Source: a bacterium (GTDB taxonomy: Bacteria > Krumholzibacteriota > Krumholzibacteriia > LZORAL124-64-63). From it: DNA of 64,000 bases. The notes under the pieces are model-generated. The model made no database searches, had not been told where the DNA came from, and saw nothing but the letters and a program-made list of their open reading frames with translations. A program made the position numbers and the translations under genes. Numbering within the stretch: the stretch's first letter is position 1; each line of letters begins with the position of its first letter. This document shows, piece by piece, positions 16,666-25,222 of the stretch. The DNA lies in the NCBI GenBank assembly GCA_016712675.1, contig JADJQR010000001.1:4650001-4714000 (forward strand). The letters run 5' to 3'.

Positions 16666-17118
16666 TCAGCCCTGGTCCGGGATCTCCGGCTCTACCAACT
16701 GCGCGAGCAGCGTCAGCGACTCCTGCCACCCCAGGTAGCACGCCTCGGTGGGGATCACCTCGGGGACGCCTTCCTGCGTGATGGTCAGCTCGGTGCCGCA
16801 CGAGACCTGCTTGAAGTCCACGGTCACGACCATGCCGCCGGGCAGGTTCGGGTCGTCGAAGGCGTCGGTGTGGCGGATGCGGCGGCCGGGCTCCAGCTCG
16901 AGGTACTTGCCGCCGAACGCGTGCGAACTGCCGGTGCCGAAATTCGTGAACGACATCTTGTAGGTGCCGCCGACCTTCGCCTCGAGGTGGTGCACCTTCG
17001 CGGTGAAGCCGTGCGGGGGCAGCCACTTGACCATGGCGTCGGGGTCGAGGAACGCGCGGTAGACGCGCTCGGCCGGGGCGCGGACGACGCGGTGCAGTCG
17101 GATGGTGTTGCCGGGCAT
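16666..17118 (-). CDS. SRPBCC/AHSA1-like protein
   Basis: 150 residues of the START-like ligand-binding superfamily. Seen are LHRVVRAPAERVYRAFLDP, MVKWLPPHGFTAKV, SHAFGGKYLELEPG, DAFDDPNLPGGMVVTV and CYLGWQESLTLLAQLVEPEIP, which together match a well-spread AHSA1-type subgroup closely. These proteins have a hydrophobic pocket; the ligand is unknown. It is cytoplasmic, without a signal peptide. ATG 17118 is preceded by AAAGG. An upstream in-frame extension to 17268 is not conserved. Confidence 0.88.
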   Translation of the reverse strand: MPGNTIRLHRVVRAPAERVYRAFLDPDAMVKWLPPHGFTAKVHHLEAKVGGTYKMSFTNFGTGSSHAFGGKYLELEPGRRIRHTDAFDDPNLPGGMVVTVDFKQVSCGTELTITQEGVPEVIPTEACYLGWQESLTLLAQLVEPEIPDQG

Positions 17119-17298
17119 TTCGGGGCCGCCTTTCGTCGGGGCGGGTCTATCGGGCAGCGCCGGCGCGGCGGGGGGCTGCGCGCGGGCGGGGAGAGCCATA
17201 TGATAAGGAGAGGGGGGTGGGGCGCCAGTGAGGTGCAATGACCCCGGGGCTCTCAGGTGCTCTGTCATTCATGGCCAGAACACGCTCCGCTACATCTG

Positions 17299-17334
17299 TT
17301 TTGGCCAGCTATGGGTTGTCTTACCTGGCCAAAA
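17299..17334. promoter_or_regulatory. Inverted repeat TTTTGGCCAG / CTGGCCAAAA
   Basis: Ten-base arms with a 16-base spacer, part of the TGGCCA box cluster. It could be a dimer binding site or a stem-loop; the sequence does not decide between them. Confidence 0.35.
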
Positions 17335-17426
17335 CCTCACGGTGACGCCCACTTTTGGCCGGATTCACCTGGAATCGCTTGCCATTGCGTCAGATAAGCC
17401 GAAGGTTCACGGAGCCCGGCAGAACG

Positions 17427-17444
17427 ACTTGCGCCGGCGCAAGT
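17427..17444. repeat. Palindrome A copy (ACTTGCGCCGGCGCAAGT)
   Basis: Perfect 18-bp copy whose right edge runs into the GAGGGG ribosome binding site of the gene at 17461. Confidence 0.95.
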
Positions 17445-17460
17445 CGAGGGGCGGCGCTTC

Positions 17461-17928
17461 ATGACTGATCCACCACGTGCCGGATGGACGATGCGAATGA
17501 ACGACACGCCGACGTTCCCCGTCTTCATGATCGACCGCAAGGGATGGGTGCTGGGGGCGACGGACATCACTCCCCTCTCGCGCACATCACTCACCGGGCT
17601 CTGCCACGCGAGCCGGGCCGGTGTCCGCTACTACGACGCCGCCGGCAGCATCTGGACGTCGACGATCGCCAGGGCGCCGTATCCCGTCAACATCTGGACA
17701 AGGATGCTGGGCCAGGTCTACAACCCGAGCTTCGCCATTGAGCTGGGCTGGACGAGAGGCGGGACGTTCACGCTGGCGGAACTCCAGGATGAACTCTGCC
17801 GATGTGTCGATGCGGACGACGATATCCTGACGCAGTTCATGGAGCCGGAAAAGCTCAAGGCGCTCATTCGGGAAACGGGCGACTTCACCCATCTGTTCAG
17901 GCGCATGAAGAAGATGAACATCATCTAG
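17461..17928 (+). CDS. Hypothetical protein
   Basis: 155 residues, no signal peptide or membrane segment, family not recognised. The first half is mixed (FPVFMIDRKGWVLGATDITP, GVRYYDAAGSIWT), the second half helical and charged, ending FTHLFRRMKKMNII. The size and make-up would fit an immunity-like or orphan protein, but no toxin gene is adjacent. ATG 17461 has GAGGGG upstream; M11 and M13 are alternatives. It is flanked on both sides by palindrome A copies and has slightly lower GC than its neighbours. Confidence 0.6.
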   Translation: MTDPPRAGWTMRMNDTPTFPVFMIDRKGWVLGATDITPLSRTSLTGLCHASRAGVRYYDAAGSIWTSTIARAPYPVNIWTRMLGQVYNPSFAIELGWTRGGTFTLAELQDELCRCVDADDDILTQFMEPEKLKALIRETGDFTHLFRRMKKMNII

Positions 17929-17958
17929 TGTGCTGAGTCCGCAGATCACGTCCAGCCC

Positions 17959-17976
17959 ACTTGCGCCGGCGCAAGT
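17959..17976. repeat. Palindrome A copy (ACTTGCGCCGGCGCAAGT)
   Basis: Perfect 18-bp copy in the convergent gap, centred exactly 30 bp from the next variant. Confidence 0.95.
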
Positions 17977-17990
17977 CCCCAACCCGGGAC

Positions 17991-18004
17991 GTGCGCCGGC
18001 GCAC
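17991..18004. repeat. Palindrome A variant GTGCGCCGGCGCAC
   Basis: Perfect 14-bp palindrome with matched changes in both arms, nine bases before the stop of the helicase gene (minus strand). Confidence 0.85.
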
Positions 18005-18012
18005 GGGCCTTC

Positions 18013-19410
18013 CTACCGCGGCCGCCCGAACGTCCGCCGCGCGGGCTTCGGCGCGGCGCCGGTGGCGTGGGGATCGCGGCGGGCTTCCGGCCGCGGCTCG
18101 AGCCGGCGGGCCGGTCCGCCGCTGGGGCGCGCGGGCCTCGCCGTCGCCGACCGGGCCTCCGGGCGCGCCGACGCCGGCACGCTCACCCCGCGCGGGGTCC
18201 AGTTGCCGTCCCGCTCCATCTTCGGCCGCGACGGCCGCGGCGGCGTCGACCCGTAGTCGAAGCCGTCCAGCAACCGGCGCTCGATGCGCGCGCCCAGCAC
18301 GCGCTCGATGCCGCGCACCAGTCCTTCGTCCTCGGGCGTGGTGAAGGTGAACGCCTCGCCGGTCAGTTCCGCGCGGCCGGTGCGGCCGATGCGGTGGGTG
18401 TAGGCCTCGACGGTCGACGGCATGTCGTAGTTGATGACGTGCGAGATGGCGCTGATGTCGATGCCGCGGGCGGCCAGGTCGGTGGCGACCAGGATGTCGT
18501 AGCGGCCCTTCTTGAAGCCGTCGATGGCGGCCTGGCGGCGGTTCTGCGTCATGTTGCCCTGCAGGGCGCTGACGCGGTGGCCTTCGCGCTCGAGCACCTC
18601 GGCCAGGTGGCGGGCGCGGCGCTTGGTGCGCGTGAAGATGAGCACCTTGCCGGTGGCCTCGCGCTCGAGGACCTGCAGCAGGGCGGTGCCCTTGATGTTC
18701 TCGCGCATGGGGAACAGGGCGTGCGCGACCGTCGCGGCCGGCCGCGAGTGGCCGATCTCGATGGCTACCGGGCGCTGCAGGATGCGGTCGGCCAGCTCGC
18801 GGATGTCCTTCGGCATGGTGGCCGAGAAGAACAGCGTCTGCCGCTGTGTCGGCAGCTGCGCGATGATGCGGCGCACGTCGGGCAAAAATCCCATGTCGCA
18901 CATCTGGTCGGCCTCGTCCAGCACCAGCACCTCGATGGCGCGCAGGTCGATGGTGCCGCTGTCGACGTGGTCGAGCAGGCGGCCGGGGCAGGCGACGACC
19001 ACGTCGACGCCGCGCCGCAGCTTCTCGTCCTGTGGTCTTTTCCCGACGCCGCCGTACACCGACACGCCCTGCAGGCCCACGGCGCCGCCGAACTGCGCGC
19101 CGGCCTGGCCGATCTGGTCGGCCAGCTCGCGCGTCGGCGCGAGGATCAGGCAGCGCGGGGCGCGCGCGCCCATCAGCCGCGGCCCGTTGGCCAGACGATG
19201 CGCGATGGGCAGCATGAAGGCCGCCGTCTTGCCGGTGCCGGTCTGGGCGATGCCCAGCACATCGTACCCTTCCAGCACGACCGGGATGGCCTTCTGCTGG
19301 ATGGGCGTCGGCTTGGTGTAGCCGGCCTTGGTGACCGCGGCCAGCAGGCGGCGGTCCAGCGCGAAGGCAGTGAAATCCGAATGTTCGTTGCTCAAGAAGA
19401 AATCTCCCAT
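18013..19410 (-). CDS. DEAD-box ATP-dependent RNA helicase, RhlE-like
   Basis: 465 residues. All core motifs are present: Q motif (YTKPTPIQQKAIP), motif I AQTGTGKT, Ia PTRELA, II VLDEAD, III SAT, then FTRTKRRA, VATDLAARGIDI and HRIGRTGR. A basic, proline- and arginine-rich tail (about 385-465) should bind RNA. It unwinds short RNA duplexes, for example in ribosome assembly or RNA decay. ATG 19410 has no clear ribosome binding site; a TTG at 19395 preceded by GGGAG is a possible alternative start. The next small gene upstream is 29 bases away. Confidence 0.95.
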   Translation of the reverse strand: MGDFFLSNEHSDFTAFALDRRLLAAVTKAGYTKPTPIQQKAIPVVLEGYDVLGIAQTGTGKTAAFMLPIAHRLANGPRLMGARAPRCLILAPTRELADQIGQAGAQFGGAVGLQGVSVYGGVGKRPQDEKLRRGVDVVVACPGRLLDHVDSGTIDLRAIEVLVLDEADQMCDMGFLPDVRRIIAQLPTQRQTLFFSATMPKDIRELADRILQRPVAIEIGHSRPAATVAHALFPMRENIKGTALLQVLEREATGKVLIFTRTKRRARHLAEVLEREGHRVSALQGNMTQNRRQAAIDGFKKGRYDILVATDLAARGIDISAISHVINYDMPSTVEAYTHRIGRTGRAELTGEAFTFTTPEDEGLVRGIERVLGARIERRLLDGFDYGSTPPRPSRPKMERDGNWTPRGVSVPASARPEARSATARPARPSGGPARRLEPRPEARRDPHATGAAPKPARRTFGRPR

Positions 19411-19439
19411 GATCGGCGCGGGGGCGGCGACAGAACTGT

Positions 19440-19667
19440 CTATCGCTCGTTCCCGCGCTTGAAGTTGCCGGTCACTTTCGCCATGGCCAGCTGCTGCGCG
19501 CGGGCGTCGAGGCCCGCCACGCGCTTGAGAAAGGCCTGCGCGTCATCGCCCTTGAGGATCATGACCTGGCGGCCCTGCCAGGTGATGAACACCTTGCCGC
19601 CGGCGCTCGCCTGGTAGGCGAACGGCTCCTCGGCGAGGCGGCCACGCTGGTCCTTGGGCTTGCCCAT
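19440..19667 (-). CDS. Small conserved hypothetical protein
   Basis: 75 residues. The pattern EPFAYQASAGGKVFITWQGR followed by VMILKGDDAQAFLKRV and ending ATGNFKRGNER-like (here VTGNFKRGNER) recurs, as far as I recall, in small proteins of many phyla. Its function is unknown; the even charge suggests a soluble protein. GAGG lies five bases before ATG 19667. It lies 29 bases upstream of the RNA helicase in the same direction, so the two may be co-transcribed. Confidence 0.75.
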   Translation of the reverse strand: MGKPKDQRGRLAEEPFAYQASAGGKVFITWQGRQVMILKGDDAQAFLKRVAGLDARAQQLAMAKVTGNFKRGNER

Positions 19668-19676
19668 GGTCCTCAT

Positions 19677-19971
19677 TCGATGTGCGGGCGCGATCCGGCC
19701 CGGCTGCCGACGGCAGACCGATGCCCTTGGCGCCAACGCGCTGGTCGTGTTTCGACGTGGAAGCGGAGATCCCGCAGCCTCGTGACGCCGCGTCGAGGCG
19801 GCGTTCCGCGCGGTACGGGTCCAGGCCAGAGGGCGGAGGAAGCGTCCAGGCGGCATGGGGGCCGGCCTTGGGGCCGGGCGCCATGTGGCTGTATATATCG
19901 TCGTTGAATGGCGATATCGCAAGTTGCGATTGCCGGCCCGCCGTGACGAGCCGGCGTGGCGATCGCGGGGG
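19677..19971. other. Intergenic region without a recognised gene
   Basis: About 295 bases between two minus-strand genes. A short TATATATC stretch and the palindrome GCGATATCGC (near 19912) fall in its distal half and might belong to the promoter of the small gene and helicase. Nothing else is seen. Confidence 0.4.
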
Positions 19972-20760
19972 CTAGGGCATCGAGTAGACAATCCTCAATG
20001 GGTACTCCTCCAGCTTTGTGTAGAGCCGCCGCCAGATCACGTACTGGAACCCGTCCTGCTCGAACCGCGCCGTCGGTGTCGGCGTCGCACTCTCGATCCG
20101 GGCGCCCAGCGGCAGCCGGACCTTGCGCCAGACCAGGTTGTCGTCCGCGTAGTTGCCGCTGCGGACGTAGAAGAACCTGCCGTCGAGCTGTTCGGTCCCG
20201 AGCGAAGTTTCGCGACCGACGATCGTCCATGCCTCACCCGGCGCCACCGGGACCGGCAGCTTCATGGTGACCGACACCGACTCCTCGTCGAGCGCGGCCC
20301 AGCGCTCGCGCGGCGGGTCGAAAACAGGCGTGAGCGGGTTCCCGTAACCGTCGCGCCAGGCGCGCTGGTCGATCACGGTGCGCTCCCAGGGCCCGAGCCC
20401 GACGCGGTACTCGGTGATGACGCGATTCGAATCGTTCACGTTGTGGCGGACCCACCACGAGGTGACGCTGCCGTCGGCGTGGATCTCGTCGAAGTGGCGG
20501 AGGTCGTAGACGGGACGCGCGGGTTCGGCTTCCCGCGCCGGGCGCCCGGAGAACGTGCGCGGGTCGATGTCGTCGTCGGTCAGTTCGTACAGCACCGAGT
20601 CGGTCTGCAGCAGGTAGCTGGCAGGCTCCGTGCGCACCAGCACGCCTTCAAGGCGCGTGCCGTCCGTCAGGACGACCTGCCACGGTGCGGCGGCCAGGGC
20701 TCCGCCGGCGGCGGTGAGCGCGGAGAACGCCAGGCCCAGGATCAGGAAGCAGCTACGCAT
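19972..20760 (-). CDS. Exported hypothetical protein
   Basis: 262 residues, signal peptide ending at GGALAA. The mature N-terminus (WQVVLTDGTRLEGVLVRTE followed by YELTDDDIDP) looks like a small beta-barrel of the Sm-like/SH3 kind seen in exported proteins that sense or bind. The rest, rich in beta strands (DGSVTSWWVRHNVNDSNRVI), matches no family I know; the YRVGLGPWERTVID and GRFFYVRSGNYADDN stretches look like a transglutaminase-associated or DUF3857-like beta region, which is only a guess. AAAGGGGA precedes ATG 20760. It lies 13 bases after the anti-sigma gene, so it may be part of the sigma operon. Confidence 0.6.
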   Translation of the reverse strand: MRSCFLILGLAFSALTAAGGALAAAPWQVVLTDGTRLEGVLVRTEPASYLLQTDSVLYELTDDDIDPRTFSGRPAREAEPARPVYDLRHFDEIHADGSVTSWWVRHNVNDSNRVITEYRVGLGPWERTVIDQRAWRDGYGNPLTPVFDPPRERWAALDEESVSVTMKLPVPVAPGEAWTIVGRETSLGTEQLDGRFFYVRSGNYADDNLVWRKVRLPLGARIESATPTPTARFEQDGFQYVIWRRLYTKLEEYPLRIVYSMP

Positions 20761-20773
20761 GACGGGTCCCCTT

Positions 20774-21205
20774 TCAGCGAACGGTGCCGGTTGCCTGGTC
20801 ATAGCAGCCGGACTCAAGGACGGCCGTGGCGCCCGGGATCTCCCCGAAGCGAAGGGCCACGACCGGGCCACCGCGTAGGGCGGGCACGCTTGCCGGTCGC
20901 CGCACCAGCGGCGGCGCCAGCAACAGCAGGCCCAGCGCGGCGGCCACCGCTGCCGCCGCCGTGATCCGGATGCGGCGCCTGCCTGCATCACGCGCACGGC
21001 GCGTGGCGGGCGCCGGTACGGCCGCCGCCGTCGCCTCGCCCCGCAGGACCTCGCGGGCCAGGGCGCCGAACCGCTGCCGGGCCGCCAGTTCGGCCTGCCG
21101 TGCGGGCGAGGCCGCGGTCTCGGCGTCGAACGCCGCCGTCGCCGCGGCGTCCAGTTCGCCGTCCAGGTACGCTTCGAGCCGTTCCTGCCAGTTCTCAGAT
21201 GCCAT
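20774..21205 (-). CDS. Anti-sigma factor-like membrane protein
   Basis: 143 residues. The N-terminal cytoplasmic part (NWQERLEAYLDGELDAAATAAFDAE) has the helix of anti-sigma domains, but lacks the HxxxCxxC zinc site. A single membrane segment follows (about 80-100, ITAAAAVAAALGLLLLAPPL) and then a short exported tail with one cysteine. It should bind the ECF sigma factor encoded just upstream; ATG 21205 overlaps that gene's stop by 11 bases, which ties their translation together. Confidence 0.8.
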   Translation of the reverse strand: MASENWQERLEAYLDGELDAAATAAFDAETAASPARQAELAARQRFGALAREVLRGEATAAAVPAPATRRARDAGRRRIRITAAAAVAAALGLLLLAPPLVRRPASVPALRGGPVVALRFGEIPGATAVLESGCYDQATGTVR

Positions 21206-21725
21206 GGCCGAGCCTCTCGAGGTGCTCGCGCAGCTTGCGCACCGCATGGTGCTTGCGCGAGGCGATGGTGCCGCTGCTGACGCCGAGGATCGCGGCGATC
21301 TCGGCGTAGGTGAGTCCTTCGATCTCGCTGAGGAAGAACGCCGAACGCTGGTCCTCCGGCAGCGCGGCCAGGGCGGCGCGCAGGTCGTGATCCAGCTGCT
21401 CGTTCTCGAGCGCGCGGTCGGGCCGAGAAGCGGCCGTCGCCGTTGCCGTGTCGGCATCGCGTTCGGTCTCGGGCCGTTCGTGACGTCCCCGCACGCGCCG
21501 TCGCCGCAGGTGGTCCAGCGCGCAGGAGCGCGCCACGGTGAAGACCAGCGCGCTGCCGGCGGTCTCGGCGTGGGCGTCGAGCTTGAGGAAGGTCTCCTGC
21601 ACGAGATCGCGAGCCACCTCCGCATCGCCGGTCAGCGCGCGCAGGTACCGCTGCACGCCGGCAGCGTGCGCGGCGACCAGTGAGGTCAGCCGGTTCGATG
21701 GCGGCTTGGGGCACGTGTCAGGCAC
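21195..21725 (-). CDS. ECF RNA polymerase sigma factor
   Basis: 176 residues. Region 2 is seen as YLRALTGDAEVARDLVQETFLKL, ending in a -10 recognition stretch with SCALDHLRRRR; region 4 is LPEDQRSAFFLSEIEGLTYAEIAAILGVSSGTIASRKHHAVRKL. The signal controlling it is unknown. GTG at 21725 has a GGGGGA ribosome binding site six bases upstream; longer in-frame starts to 21971 run back over a repeat and the opposite promoter and are unlikely. It is followed by its anti-sigma factor. Confidence 0.9.
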   Translation of the reverse strand: MPDTCPKPPSNRLTSLVAAHAAGVQRYLRALTGDAEVARDLVQETFLKLDAHAETAGSALVFTVARSCALDHLRRRRVRGRHERPETERDADTATATAASRPDRALENEQLDHDLRAALAALPEDQRSAFFLSEIEGLTYAEIAAILGVSSGTIASRKHHAVRKLREHLERLGHGI

Positions 21726-21873
21726 GGGATCCCCCGGTTTGCGGTGGCCAGCGTTCCGTTCCGGAGGAGTAGACGCAGTCGGCGTCGGATTCTTCAAAGG
21801 CAAATGCGGGTTGGCGCCCAAGCGCTTGGCGCGGCCGACAAGGCCGCCGCGAAACGTGACTATTTTGTGAGCA

Positions 21874-21889
21874 TTGCGCCGGCGCAAGT
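21874..21889. repeat. Palindrome A copy, 14-bp core plus one side
   Basis: TTGCGCCGGCGCAA at 21874-21887 followed by GT; the left outer bases are CA. It lies in the divergent region between the two sigma genes. Confidence 0.9.
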
Positions 21890-21954
21890 AGCCAATATGC
21901 AAAAATACATACTTAGTGATGCGTCGATTCCGCGACCTCACCCCGAGTCCGGGA

Positions 21955-21983
21955 CTGACAATAGATGACAATTATGGTATGCT
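21955..21983 (+). promoter_or_regulatory. Sigma70-like promoter giving a possibly leaderless mRNA
   Basis: CTGACA (21955-21960), a 17-base spacer and TATGCT (21978-21983). A start point about seven bases further on would be the A of the ATG at 21990, so the sigma gene may be translated from a leaderless message. Confidence 0.5.
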
Positions 21984-21989
21984 ATGTTC

Positions 21990-22550
21990 ATGTCGAATCG
22001 CGCCAAAACCGAGATGACGCGGCTGCTGTTGGGGGCCGGGGCGCTGGAACACGAGCAACTCGTGTCCCTGCTCTATGCCGAACTGCGCGCCGCCGCCGGC
22101 CGCCTGATGGTGCGCGAACGCCTGGACCACACTCTGCAGCCGACCGCCCTGGTGCACGAGGCGTGGCTGCGGCTGGTGGACCAGGATCGCGTGGCCTGGA
22201 CGGATCGGGCGCACTTCTACGGCATCGCCGCGCGGTGCATGCGGCAGGTGCTGGTGGACCACGCGCGCGGGCGCGCGGCCGACAAGCGTGGCGGCGGCTG
22301 GGCGCAGGTCACCCTGGACGAGGGGTTGCTGGCGGCCGAACGCCGCGAGCTGGACCTGCTGGCGCTGGACGAGGCGCTCACGAAGCTGGCGCTGCTGGAC
22401 CCGCGCGCGGCGCAGGTGGTCGAACGGCGGGTGTTCGGCGGCATGACCATCGAGGAGATCGCGGCCGACCTGGAGGTCTCGCCGCGCACCGTCGACGGTG
22501 ACTGGTCCACCGCGCGGCTGTGGCTGACGCGCGAGCTGGAAGGGCGCTGA
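21990..22550 (+). CDS. ECF-type sigma factor (Sigma70_ECF family)
   Basis: 186 residues. It matches the ECF group often paired with Ser/Thr kinases: LLYAELRAAAGRLMVRER, LQPTALVHEAWLRL, DRAHFYGIAARCMRQVLVDHARGR, then DPRAAQVVERRVFGGMTIEEIAADLEVSPRTV for region 4. It should direct RNA polymerase to a small regulon, probably in response to the kinase encoded next. ATG 21990 is preferred over 21984 because a good -10 box ends at 21983; neither has a ribosome binding site. The kinase begins two bases after its stop. Confidence 0.88.
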   Translation: MSNRAKTEMTRLLLGAGALEHEQLVSLLYAELRAAAGRLMVRERLDHTLQPTALVHEAWLRLVDQDRVAWTDRAHFYGIAARCMRQVLVDHARGRAADKRGGGWAQVTLDEGLLAAERRELDLLALDEALTKLALLDPRAAQVVERRVFGGMTIEEIAADLEVSPRTVDGDWSTARLWLTRELEGR

Positions 22551-22552
22551 GC

Positions 22553-25150
22553 GTGGACGCGGCGCGCTACCGGCTGGTCAAGGACGTGCTGGTGGGCGCG
22601 CTGGGGCTGCAGGGCGCCGACCGGCGCGCGTGGCTGGACGAGGCCTGCGCCGGCGATCCCGGACTGCGCGCCGAGGTGGAGGATCTGCTGGCGCGCGAGG
22701 GCGCGCCGTCGACGATCGTCGATGCCGGGTTGCCGGCGGCCGTGGCGGCCGTGCAGGCGCTCGCGATCGAGTCGGCGCCGCCGGCGCCGTTGCCCGACAG
22801 CATCGGCCCCTACCGCATCACCGGCCTGCTGGGCGAAGGCGGCATGGGCACCGTCTACCGCGGCGAGCAGGAGGTGCCGATCCGCCGCGAGGTCGCCGTC
22901 AAGGTGCTGCGGCGCGGGCTGGACACCGAGCGCGTGCTGGAGCGCTTCGCCTGGGAGCGGCGCACGCTCGAGCGCATGGACCACCCGCACATCGCGCGCA
23001 TCCTCGACGCGGGCACAGCGCAGGACGGGCGGCCCTACGTGGTGCTCGAGCTGGTCGACGGCCAGCCGGTCACGCGATGGTGCGACGCGCACGCGCTGAC
23101 GGTGGCCGCGCGCGTGGACCTGATGATCGCCGTTTGCCGCGCCGTGCAGCATGCGCACGACCGCGGCGTGCTGCACCGCGACCTGAAGCCGGGCAACGTG
23201 CTGGTGCGCGAAGTGGACGGGCGGCCGGTGCCGTGCGTGATCGACTTCGGCATCGCCAAGGCGCTGGATCCCACCGACGGCCTGCTGACGCTGACCGGCC
23301 TGCAGTTGGGCACCCCGGCCTACATGAGCCCCGAGCAGCGGGCGGGCGATGCCGCCGGCGTCGACGTGCGCAGCGACGTCTACGCGCTGGGCGTGATCCT
23401 CTACGAGCTGCTGGCGGGCGTCCGGCCCTTCGCCGACGGCGCGCCGACAGGCGACGTGCCGCCGGCCCCTCCTTCCAGCCGCCGCGACCGGACCGAAACG
23501 GCCCGCGCCCTGCGCGGCGACCTGGACCACATCTGCCTGATGGCCATCCGCCACGAACCGCAGCGGCGCTACGTCTCGGCTGGCGCGCTGGCCGATGACC
23601 TCGAGCGGTTCCGCCAGGGACGGCCCGTGCTGGCCAGCGGCGATGCCTGGACCTATCGGCTGCGCAAGGCGGCGCGCCGGCATCCGGCGGCGACCGCGGC
23701 GACCGTGGCGCTGGCGGTGTTCCTGGTCAGCGGCGCGGTGTTCCTGGTCTGGCACGGCGAGCGGCTGGAGCGTGAGCGCACGCGGGCGCTGGCGGCCGAG
23801 GCGCAGGCGCGCGAGCAGGAGCGCACCGCGCGCGACACGGCCGAGTTCCTGGAGAACCTGCTGGCGGACATCGACCCCGAGCAGGGCGTCGGCGCCCAGG
23901 TCACCGCCAGCGCACTGCTGGAGCGCGGAGCCGAACGTCTGGAGACCGAGCTGGCCGACCAGCCGCTGCTGCGCGCGCGGCTGCTGCGGATCATCGGCAG
24001 GTCGCGGCACAGCCTGGCCGAGCACGAGCCGGCGCTGGCGCTGGTGGACCGCGCGCTGGCGGCTGCGGCGCAGGGGCCGGACTCCATGGCCGCGCTGGTC
24101 GAAACGGCGGATCTGCACGAACTGCGGGCGACCGTGCTCTACGACATGAGTCGCTACGCGGAGGCGGAAGCCGCAGACCGCCGGGCCCTCGAGCAGTTTC
24201 GTCGCCTGCACGGCGGCGGCAGCCGCGACGAGGTGACCGTCCTGGACGGCCTGGCCATGGCGTTGCAGGCCCAATCGCGCGTGGACGAGGCGGTGGAGGT
24301 CCTGCGCGAGTCGATCCGCATCGGGTTGCTGCTGGGCGAGGAGGCGGCGCAGGATGTGGCCTGGTCTCGCAGCAACCTGGGCTACCTGCTCTACCAGAAG
24401 GGCGCCTGGGCCGAGGCGGTCGAGGTGCTGCAATTGGCGCTGGATGCGCAGCGGCGCCTGATTCCGCACGACAACATCGAGCTGGCCGGCTCGCTGAACA
24501 ACCTGGGCGGGATGTTCCTCGAGCTGGAGCAGTACGACATGGCGGAGCGCCTGCTGACCGAGGCCCTGGACATGTACCGGCGCATCTACCAGGGGCGGCA
24601 CCCGGCGGTGGCGCGGGGGATGATCACGCTGGGCGGTGTGGCGCTGCGGCAGGGCGATGTGGAGCGCGCCGCGGCGCTGATCGAGCCGGGCGTGGCCCTG
24701 GCCCTGGAGCTGCTGGCGCCCGACCATCCGCACGCGACGGCCGCGCAGCTGGTGCTGGCGCGATTGCGGCGCGACCAGGGGCGTGCGGTCGAGGCCGAGA
24801 AGCTGTTCCGCCAGGTCGTGGCGACGCGCGAGCGCGTCCTGGGTCCGGACCACCGGCGCACGCGCGATTCCCGCAGCAGCCTGGCCGAGTTTCTGCTGCA
24901 CCAGCGCCGCTGGGCCGAGGCGCGCGCGCTGCTGCGCGACCTGCTGCCGGCCGAGGAGGCGCGGCTGCCGGACGACCACCCCGGTCTGAACGAGCTGCGC
25001 ACGCGCCTGGCCGAGGCCGAGCTGCGCCTGGACGGCGCCAATGAGGCGCGCGCGCTGCTGCAGCAGGCGCTGCCGCAGCTGGAACGGGCGCTGGGGTCGG
25101 ACCACTCCGCGACGCGGCAGGCCCGGGAGCTGCTGGCATCGGCGGGGTAG
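22553..25150 (+). CDS. Ser/Thr protein kinase with TPR repeats
   Basis: 865 residues. The kinase domain spans about 84-355: glycine loop GEGGMGTVY (94-102), Lys117, catalytic HRDLKPGN (Asp210), DFG at 231-233 and GTPAYMSPEQ. One membrane segment (about 379-400) follows, then tetratricopeptide repeats (about 440-860) such as SNLGYLLYQKGAWAEAVEVL and NNLGGMFLELEQYDMAERLL. This is the common receptor kinase design in which the TPR part is outside the cytoplasm. GTG 22553 has GGAAGGG nine bases upstream. The pairing with an ECF sigma gene suggests that phosphorylation controls that sigma factor. Confidence 0.93.
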   Translation: MDAARYRLVKDVLVGALGLQGADRRAWLDEACAGDPGLRAEVEDLLAREGAPSTIVDAGLPAAVAAVQALAIESAPPAPLPDSIGPYRITGLLGEGGMGTVYRGEQEVPIRREVAVKVLRRGLDTERVLERFAWERRTLERMDHPHIARILDAGTAQDGRPYVVLELVDGQPVTRWCDAHALTVAARVDLMIAVCRAVQHAHDRGVLHRDLKPGNVLVREVDGRPVPCVIDFGIAKALDPTDGLLTLTGLQLGTPAYMSPEQRAGDAAGVDVRSDVYALGVILYELLAGVRPFADGAPTGDVPPAPPSSRRDRTETARALRGDLDHICLMAIRHEPQRRYVSAGALADDLERFRQGRPVLASGDAWTYRLRKAARRHPAATAATVALAVFLVSGAVFLVWHGERLERERTRALAAEAQAREQERTARDTAEFLENLLADIDPEQGVGAQVTASALLERGAERLETELADQPLLRARLLRIIGRSRHSLAEHEPALALVDRALAAAAQGPDSMAALVETADLHELRATVLYDMSRYAEAEAADRRALEQFRRLHGGGSRDEVTVLDGLAMALQAQSRVDEAVEVLRESIRIGLLLGEEAAQDVAWSRSNLGYLLYQKGAWAEAVEVLQLALDAQRRLIPHDNIELAGSLNNLGGMFLELEQYDMAERLLTEALDMYRRIYQGRHPAVARGMITLGGVALRQGDVERAAALIEPGVALALELLAPDHPHATAAQLVLARLRRDQGRAVEAEKLFRQVVATRERVLGPDHRRTRDSRSSLAEFLLHQRRWAEARALLRDLLPAEEARLPDDHPGLNELRTRLAEAELRLDGANEARALLQQALPQLERALGSDHSATRQARELLASAG

Positions 25151-25169
25151 GGCGTCATCCAGGACAGCG

Positions 25170-25186
25170 GAGGGCGGGCCGCCCTC
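25170..25186. terminator. Stem-loop between convergent genes
   Basis: GAGGGCGG-G-CCGCCCTC, 8-base arms, between the ends of the kinase and cytolysin-like genes. There is no T-run, so this is a factor-independent terminator only by position. Confidence 0.35.
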
Positions 25187-25222
25187 GACCCGCCCGTCCC
25201 GCGCCCCCCCACCGGCCTTCCG

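Larger units (their letters stand above)
17119..17460. other. Divergent intergenic region with TGGCCA repeats
   Basis: Holds four TGGCC(A/G) boxes at about 17272, 17302, 17326 and 17356, i.e. 30, 24 and 30 bases apart. The middle two form a 10-base inverted repeat, TTTTGGCCAG/CTGGCCAAAA (17299-17308 and 17325-17334). A palindrome A copy lies just before the next gene. The base composition is lower in GC than the genes around. No gene is supported here. Confidence 0.5.

Noticed and set aside
17228-17464. 78-codon frame before the hypothetical gene
   Set aside because: No ribosome binding site, and its end is coded by a palindrome copy; the region looks regulatory.
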